Shown in pieces: positions 60,670 through 64,000 of a DNA stretch of 64,000 nt. The DNA is from JAODBQ01 sp047602055 (GTDB lineage Bacteria > Actinomycetota > Acidimicrobiia > Acidimicrobiales > Ilumatobacteraceae): contig JASGIG010000001.1 in NCBI GenBank assembly GCA_047602055.1, positions 248,001 to 312,000 of the forward strand, written 5' to 3'. The notes beneath the pieces were generated by a model. That model did not search any database and was not told the origin of the DNA. It saw only the letters and a program-made list of their open reading frames with translations. The translations under genes and the position numbers were made by a program. Position 1 is the stretch's first letter; every line of letters begins with the position of its first letter.

Positions 60670-61068
60670 TCAGCGGGTGAGCACCTCGACCTCGCAGCGA
60701 ATGCCGGGGGCGCCGGCGAGGCGGCGGTCGGCTGTGACCAAGGTGAGCCCGAGCCGCTCCGCCAGCGCGACGTAGATCGCGTCGTACGCCGACACGGTCT
60801 GACGCAGCTCCCACGCTCGCGGCAACAGTCGGCGATGGCCGAAGCGACGGACACCGATGTCCGCGTAGTCGGCGATCGCGACGGTTGCAGCCGCGACGTC
60901 GATCACGCCACCTGTGACCATTCGTCGCAACGTCGCGACGACCTCGACGTCGATGAGCTCGGGACCGACGAGTCGCTCACCGACGAGACGATCCCTGGCG
61001 CGATCGCCGCGGACCCCGCGGTCGACGAGCGCATCGACGACGACGCTCGCGTCAACGACGACGGTCAA
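60670..61068 (-). CDS. VapC-type PIN-domain toxin
   Basis: 132 residues. PIN ribonuclease fold with the acidic residues in VVVDASVVVDAL, the conserved Glu in PELIDVEVVATLR, and Asp in VSAYDAIYVALAERL and LVTADRRL. It begins 17 bases inside the end of the VapB-like gene, the usual antitoxin-first order. Cleaves tRNA or rRNA in known relatives; target here unknown. Confidence 0.9.
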   Translation of the reverse strand: MTVVVDASVVVDALVDRGVRGDRARDRLVGERLVGPELIDVEVVATLRRMVTGGVIDVAAATVAIADYADIGVRRFGHRRLLPRAWELRQTVSAYDAIYVALAERLGLTLVTADRRLAGAPGIRCEVEVLTR

Positions 61069-61306
61069 GCTGCTCCTCGCGTTCCGCCTGCGCGGCGTCG
61101 AGCGCGTCGACGACGGTGTCGTCGCCGAGGACGGGGAGATCTCGGGCCTCGATGCGAGCGAACACCTCCTCCAGCGTCGGCGTGCGGGCCTCGTCGCTGA
61201 GCAGCTTCAACAAGTACTCCTGCAACGACTGGCCGGCCCCGGCGGCGCGGATGCGCAGCACCGCATGCACGTCGTCGGGGACGTCCTTCACCTGCACGCT
61301 CGGCAT
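61052..61306 (-). CDS. VapB-type antitoxin
   Basis: 84 residues from ATG 61306. The first 40 residues (MPSVQVKDVPDDVHAVLRIR then AAGAGQSLQEYLLKLL) form a ribbon-helix-helix DNA-binding domain. The acidic C-terminal half (LEEVFARIEARDLPVLGDDT) would wrap the toxin. Overlaps vapC by 17 bases, so both are made from one mRNA and autoregulation is expected. Confidence 0.88.
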   Translation of the reverse strand: MPSVQVKDVPDDVHAVLRIRAAGAGQSLQEYLLKLLSDEARTPTLEEVFARIEARDLPVLGDDTVVDALDAAQAEREEQLDRRR

Positions 61307-61347
61307 GTCGCCATCGTAGCGCAGTGGCGCCATTCTGGCGCCACCCG

Positions 61348-63195
61348 TCACCCGATGACGAGCGGAGCATCGCCGACGAGGTGGAGGACTTGGACGGCGC
61401 GGGTCATCGCGACGTACAGGAGGCGGGCGCCGCGGGGCGTGCCGTCGAGGATCTCGTGGGGGTTGACGACGACCACGCCGTCGAACTCCAGGCCCTTCAC
61501 GGCTTCCGGGGTGAACAGCGGGACGTCGTCGTGGGCGAGGTCGTGGACCCGGTCGGTGGCGTGCAGGCCAGCTTCGGCGAGCGCGGCGGCGACCTCGGCG
61601 TGGCGAGACGGCGGGGCGACGACGCCGGTGTTGTGGTGACGGTGGCGGACGGCGACGACCTCGGCAGCGGCCGCCCGGCTCAACTCGGCCGGCTCGACGA
61701 CCCGCTCGACGGGTGGCTCGCCACCCGTGCGCACGCTGCGACTGGCCTCGCTGGCGACGCCGGTGAACGGCAGCAGCCGGTTGGCGACGTCCAGGATCGG
61801 GCCGGGGACGCGGTAGCCGATCGTCAGGTGGGCGACGTGCGACCGCTCGACCTGGAGATGAGCCAGGGCGACGTCCCAGTCCTCCTGGCCGGCGGGCGTG
61901 GTCGACTGGGCGAGGTCGCCGAGGATCGTCATCGAGCCTGACGGGCTGCGCCGGCCGATCACCCGCAGGGCGACCGCGGAGTGGTCCTGGGCCTCGTCGA
62001 CGACGACGTGGCCGTAGGTGAACGGCGTGCCCTCCAGCAGCGAGTGGGCCTCGTCGACGAGGAACTGGTCGGCGACGGTCCACGCCCGGCGCTTGCCCGA
62101 CGGCGTGCCGAACCACTCCTTGAGCAGCCGGTCGATCAGCTTGACGGGCTGCTGCGTCGGCCAGCACTTCGTCAGCGCGGCACGCAGCGCCGGCGCCTGC
62201 TGCCAGACGTCGTCACGGTCGAGGCGGCGCAGCATGTCGCGCTCGACCAGGCCGCGCAACGACGCCCGCCGCTTGTTCACCGGACCGCGCCCGTCGAGCG
62301 CCTGCTCGATCCAGCTCGCCATCTCGTCGCGGGTGATCGCCAGCGTGCGCGCCCCGAGCGGGACGCGCAGGTCCTCCGGCGGCACGGTGACGTGCACGGT
62401 CGTTGCACTTGCAAGGAGCTCGATCATCGCCGCGTCACCCTTGTCGCGGCGCAGGCCGTCGTCGTCGGTGCCGGTGATCTCCACCTTCGGGATGCACAGG
62501 TCGAGCGCGGTGCACTGGCGCACGCTGCGCTCGCCGAGCGACGGCAGGACGTTGCCGATGTAGTCGAGGAACACCTCGTTCGGGCCGACCACCAGCACGC
62601 CGTCGCGCACCAGCCGGCGGCGGTGCTCGAACAGGAGGTACGCGGCGCGGTGCAGGCCGACCGCGGTCTTGCCCGTGCCCGGCCCGCCCTGGACGACGAG
62701 CGTCTGCTCCAGCGGGGCGCGGATCACCTCGTCCTGCTCGGCCTGGATGGTGGCGACGATCTCGCGCATCGCCCCGGTGCGGGCCGCGCCGATCTCGGCG
62801 AGCACCGGATCGGGGATGCCGGAGCCAACGGCGTCGTCGTCGGGGTCGTCGAGCCGCTCGTCGAGGTAGGCGGTGAGCTCGCCGTCCTCCATCGTGAACC
62901 GCCGGCGGTGTGCGAGGCCGAACGGGTCGGCGTGGGTGGCGCGGTAGAACGGCGCGGCGATCGGGGCACGCCAGTCGACGACGACCGGCTCGTGGGCGTC
63001 GTCCTCGATGTGCCGGCGGCCGATGTAGTACGTGTCGCGCTCGGCGCCGCCATCTTCGGTGATGCGCCCGAAGAAGTCGCCGGCGCCCGGTGTGCGCAGG
63101 TCCTCCAGCGCCTCGGCGACGGTGACCTCGACGTACTCCTTGGTGATGTCGTCGGCCGCCGCGTCGGGATCGACGCGCTCGAAGCGGGCGATCAT
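61348..63195 (-). CDS. HelD/UvrD-like superfamily 1 ATPase (HelR type)
   Basis: 615 residues. SF1 motifs: VVQGGPGTGKTAVGLHRAAY (I), VVVDEAQDHSAVALRVI (II), GDLAQSTTPAG (III), TIGYRVPGPILDVAN (IV) and LLYVAMTRAVQVLHLVG (VI). HelD/HelR proteins remove RNA polymerase from DNA and recycle it. The N-terminal anti-backtracking-type coil seems short because the open frame upstream (MSDLALFPDLPAEQAQLAFF from GTG 63274) is one base out of phase near 63213; the true protein probably begins there. Confidence 0.85.
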   Translation of the reverse strand: MIARFERVDPDAAADDITKEYVEVTVAEALEDLRTPGAGDFFGRITEDGGAERDTYYIGRRHIEDDAHEPVVVDWRAPIAAPFYRATHADPFGLAHRRRFTMEDGELTAYLDERLDDPDDDAVGSGIPDPVLAEIGAARTGAMREIVATIQAEQDEVIRAPLEQTLVVQGGPGTGKTAVGLHRAAYLLFEHRRRLVRDGVLVVGPNEVFLDYIGNVLPSLGERSVRQCTALDLCIPKVEITGTDDDGLRRDKGDAAMIELLASATTVHVTVPPEDLRVPLGARTLAITRDEMASWIEQALDGRGPVNKRRASLRGLVERDMLRRLDRDDVWQQAPALRAALTKCWPTQQPVKLIDRLLKEWFGTPSGKRRAWTVADQFLVDEAHSLLEGTPFTYGHVVVDEAQDHSAVALRVIGRRSPSGSMTILGDLAQSTTPAGQEDWDVALAHLQVERSHVAHLTIGYRVPGPILDVANRLLPFTGVASEASRSVRTGGEPPVERVVEPAELSRAAAAEVVAVRHRHHNTGVVAPPSRHAEVAAALAEAGLHATDRVHDLAHDDVPLFTPEAVKGLEFDGVVVVNPHEILDGTPRGARLLYVAMTRAVQVLHLVGDAPLVIG

Positions 63196-63335
63196 CGCGT
63201 CGCGGCAGGCGCGCGAAGAACGCCAGCTGCGCCTGCTCGGCGGGCAGGTCGGGGAACAGCGCGAGGTCGCTCACAGGGGGACCCGACGCTACCGCCGTGC
63301 CACCCGCCTTGCCCTGCGAGTTACGCTGACCGGCC

Positions 63336-63434
63336 ATGGAGAACGACGACAAGATCGAGACGGAAGAGGCCCTCGTCGAGGAGGAGCTCCTCGTCGAGGA
63401 GATCTCCATCGACGGCATGTGCGGGGTGTACTGA
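63336..63434 (+). CDS. mftA: Mycofactocin precursor peptide MftA
   Basis: 32 residues, highly acidic, ending IDGMCGVY, the invariant C-terminus from which the Val-Tyr pair is processed into mycofactocin. The repeated EEALVEEELLVEEI resembles known MftA leaders that bind MftB. ATG 63336. It is shorter than the usual cutoff for gene calls but unmistakable by its end motif and by the mftB and mftC genes that follow. Confidence 0.95.
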   Translation: MENDDKIETEEALVEEELLVEEISIDGMCGVY

Positions 63435-63445
63435 CCATCATGTCC

Positions 63446-63532
63446 GTGCTCCGGTCGCAGCCAAGCTGCTCCCTGCGCCTGCCGTGCTCGCCGCCTCCGC
63501 TGCGCTTCGGCACTCGCCGCGCGTTGGATCGG
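63446..63532 (+). repeat. Dispersed repeat family B, copy 3, inside the mycofactocin operon
   Basis: GTGCTCCGGTCGCAGCC, GAGCTG-like and CCGTGCTCGCCGCC stretches match 35747-35842 inverted. It fills most of the gap between mftA (ends 63434) and mftB (starts 63547), so it would be transcribed within the operon. Confidence 0.75.
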
Positions 63533-63546
63533 CGACCGGTCCTGGC

Positions 63547-63822
63547 ATGACCGACCTGCTCGAACGTCCGCTGGAGCTCGATCCGCAGGTGGCCCTGCGG
63601 CCCGAGCCGTTCGGCGCGCTCGCCTACCACTACGGCAACCGGCGTCTGGTGTTCCTCAAGCACCCGGACATGGTCGCCGTGGCCCGGGAGCTGGCGACGC
63701 ACGAGTCGCTCGCCGCGACGCTCGCGGCCTGCGCGGTGGACGAGCGCCGCTGGCCGTCGTTCGCCTCGGCGTTCGAGTCCTTGATCGAATCGAACGTCGT
63801 TCGCGAACGGGTTTCAGCGTGA
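63547..63822 (+). CDS. mftB: Mycofactocin peptide chaperone MftB
   Basis: 91 residues (MTDLLERPLELDPQVALRPE), a RiPP recognition element-type protein that binds MftA and presents it to MftC. The conserved RPEPFGALAYHYGNRRLVFL is typical. GTGA overlap couples it to mftC. Its start is 112 bases after mftA, with a repeat between. Confidence 0.93.
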   Translation: MTDLLERPLELDPQVALRPEPFGALAYHYGNRRLVFLKHPDMVAVARELATHESLAATLAACAVDERRWPSFASAFESLIESNVVRERVSA

Positions 63823-64000
63823 GCGTGCAGTCACTGGTCGAACAGCTCAAGGGGGGCCTCGACGCCCCGATCTGCCTGACGTGGGAGCTGACCTACGCCT
63901 GCAACCTGCAGTGCGTGCACTGCCTGTCGTCGAGCGGCCAGCGCGACCCGCGGGAGCTGACCACCGCCGAGGCGTTCGCGGTGCTCGACGAGCTGCGCGA
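63819..64000 (+). CDS. mftC: Mycofactocin radical SAM maturase MftC (3' end outside window)
   Basis: The first 60 codons are present. The radical SAM CxxxCxxC motif is TYACNLQCVHC. MftC decarboxylates the C-terminal Tyr of MftA and cross-links it to Val. GTG 63819 overlaps the mftB stop. Confidence 0.93.
   Translation, partial: MSVQSLVEQLKGGLDAPICLTWELTYACNLQCVHCLSSSGQRDPRELTTAEAFAVLDELR

Noticed and set aside
58224..60680. An 818-codon open frame on the plus strand
   Set aside because: It runs antisense to the two alcohol dehydrogenases and its composition (Asp/His/Arg/Val-rich) is that of a mirror frame.
61981..63822. A 613-codon plus-strand frame taken as one gene
   Set aside because: Only its last 92 codons are real (mftB); the rest is antisense to the HelR-like gene.

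Overview
The window is strongly G+C-rich chromosomal DNA of an actinobacterium. The gene set fits the class Acidimicrobiia or a close relative: HemQ-type haem synthesis, the PDZ-Lon/UPF0182 gene pair, a LytR-CpsA-Psr protein, two NDMA-type alcohol dehydrogenases and the start of a mycofactocin operon. The lineage is an inference from gene content only; no rRNA gene is present.

Layout. 1-3.8 kb is an accessory, defence-like segment: the end of a DUF1016/PDDEXK nuclease and a large protein with an Mrr-like nuclease domain, a NACHT NTPase and a repetitive C-terminal part. 3.94-7.07 kb is a nested transposon: an intact IS256-family element sits inside the transposase gene of an IS481-family element, which has its own 12-bp target duplication and lies beside the initiator tRNA gene (7.2 kb). 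7.3-16.2 kb is cell-envelope housekeeping: coiled-coil protein, UPF0182, DivIVA-like protein, PDZ-Lon protease, HEAT protein, TetR. 16.3-18 kb holds small genes and wreckage, including a toxin gene with a frameshifted antitoxin. 18-29.5 kb holds PAC2, Nudix, hemQ, fdhD, aquaporin, a FAD oxidoreductase, CIRCE-controlled groEL, a ThiS/MoaD protein and an amidase. 29.5-34.2 kb is a decay zone with pieces of a surface protein, an alkylsulfatase, a cation/proton antiporter and an integrase. 34.2-40.6 kb holds an acyl-CoA dehydrogenase, an MFS pump, an ECF sigma factor with its membrane partner, and cysS. 40.7-45.3 kb is sulfate assimilation and sirohaem (cobA, cysN, cysD, cysH and, divergently, a precorrin-2 dehydrogenase). 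45.4-56.3 kb holds valS, an L,D-transpeptidase, methyltransferases, MscS, LCP and a DUF11 surface protein. 56.3-58.2 kb is a MoxR/ChlD-like AAA plus VWA pair. 58.2-64 kb holds two alcohol dehydrogenases, VapBC, a HelD/UvrD-like ATPase and mftA, mftB and the start of mftC.

How they work together: cysD/N/H reduce sulfate while cobA and the precorrin-2 dehydrogenase make sirohaem for sulfite reductase, which is not in the window. The two NDMA-type dehydrogenases belong to the family that depends on mycofactocin, whose precursor peptide and first maturation genes end the window. An identical 12-bp dyad lies before one of these dehydrogenases and before the acyl-CoA dehydrogenase, suggesting a shared repressor.

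Most notable: (i) between the AAA and VWA genes a perfectly phased -1 slippery heptamer (GGGAAAA) is followed by a GC hairpin, and the VWA frame has no usable start codon where its coding begins, so a programmed frameshift probably makes a ChlD-like AAA-VWA fusion; (ii) the nuclease-NACHT protein is a candidate anti-phage effector; (iii) at least three families of short palindromic or dispersed repeats recur in the window, one of them inside the mycofactocin operon. Several other genes carry single-base frameshifts, so sequence error must be excluded before any one break is given meaning.
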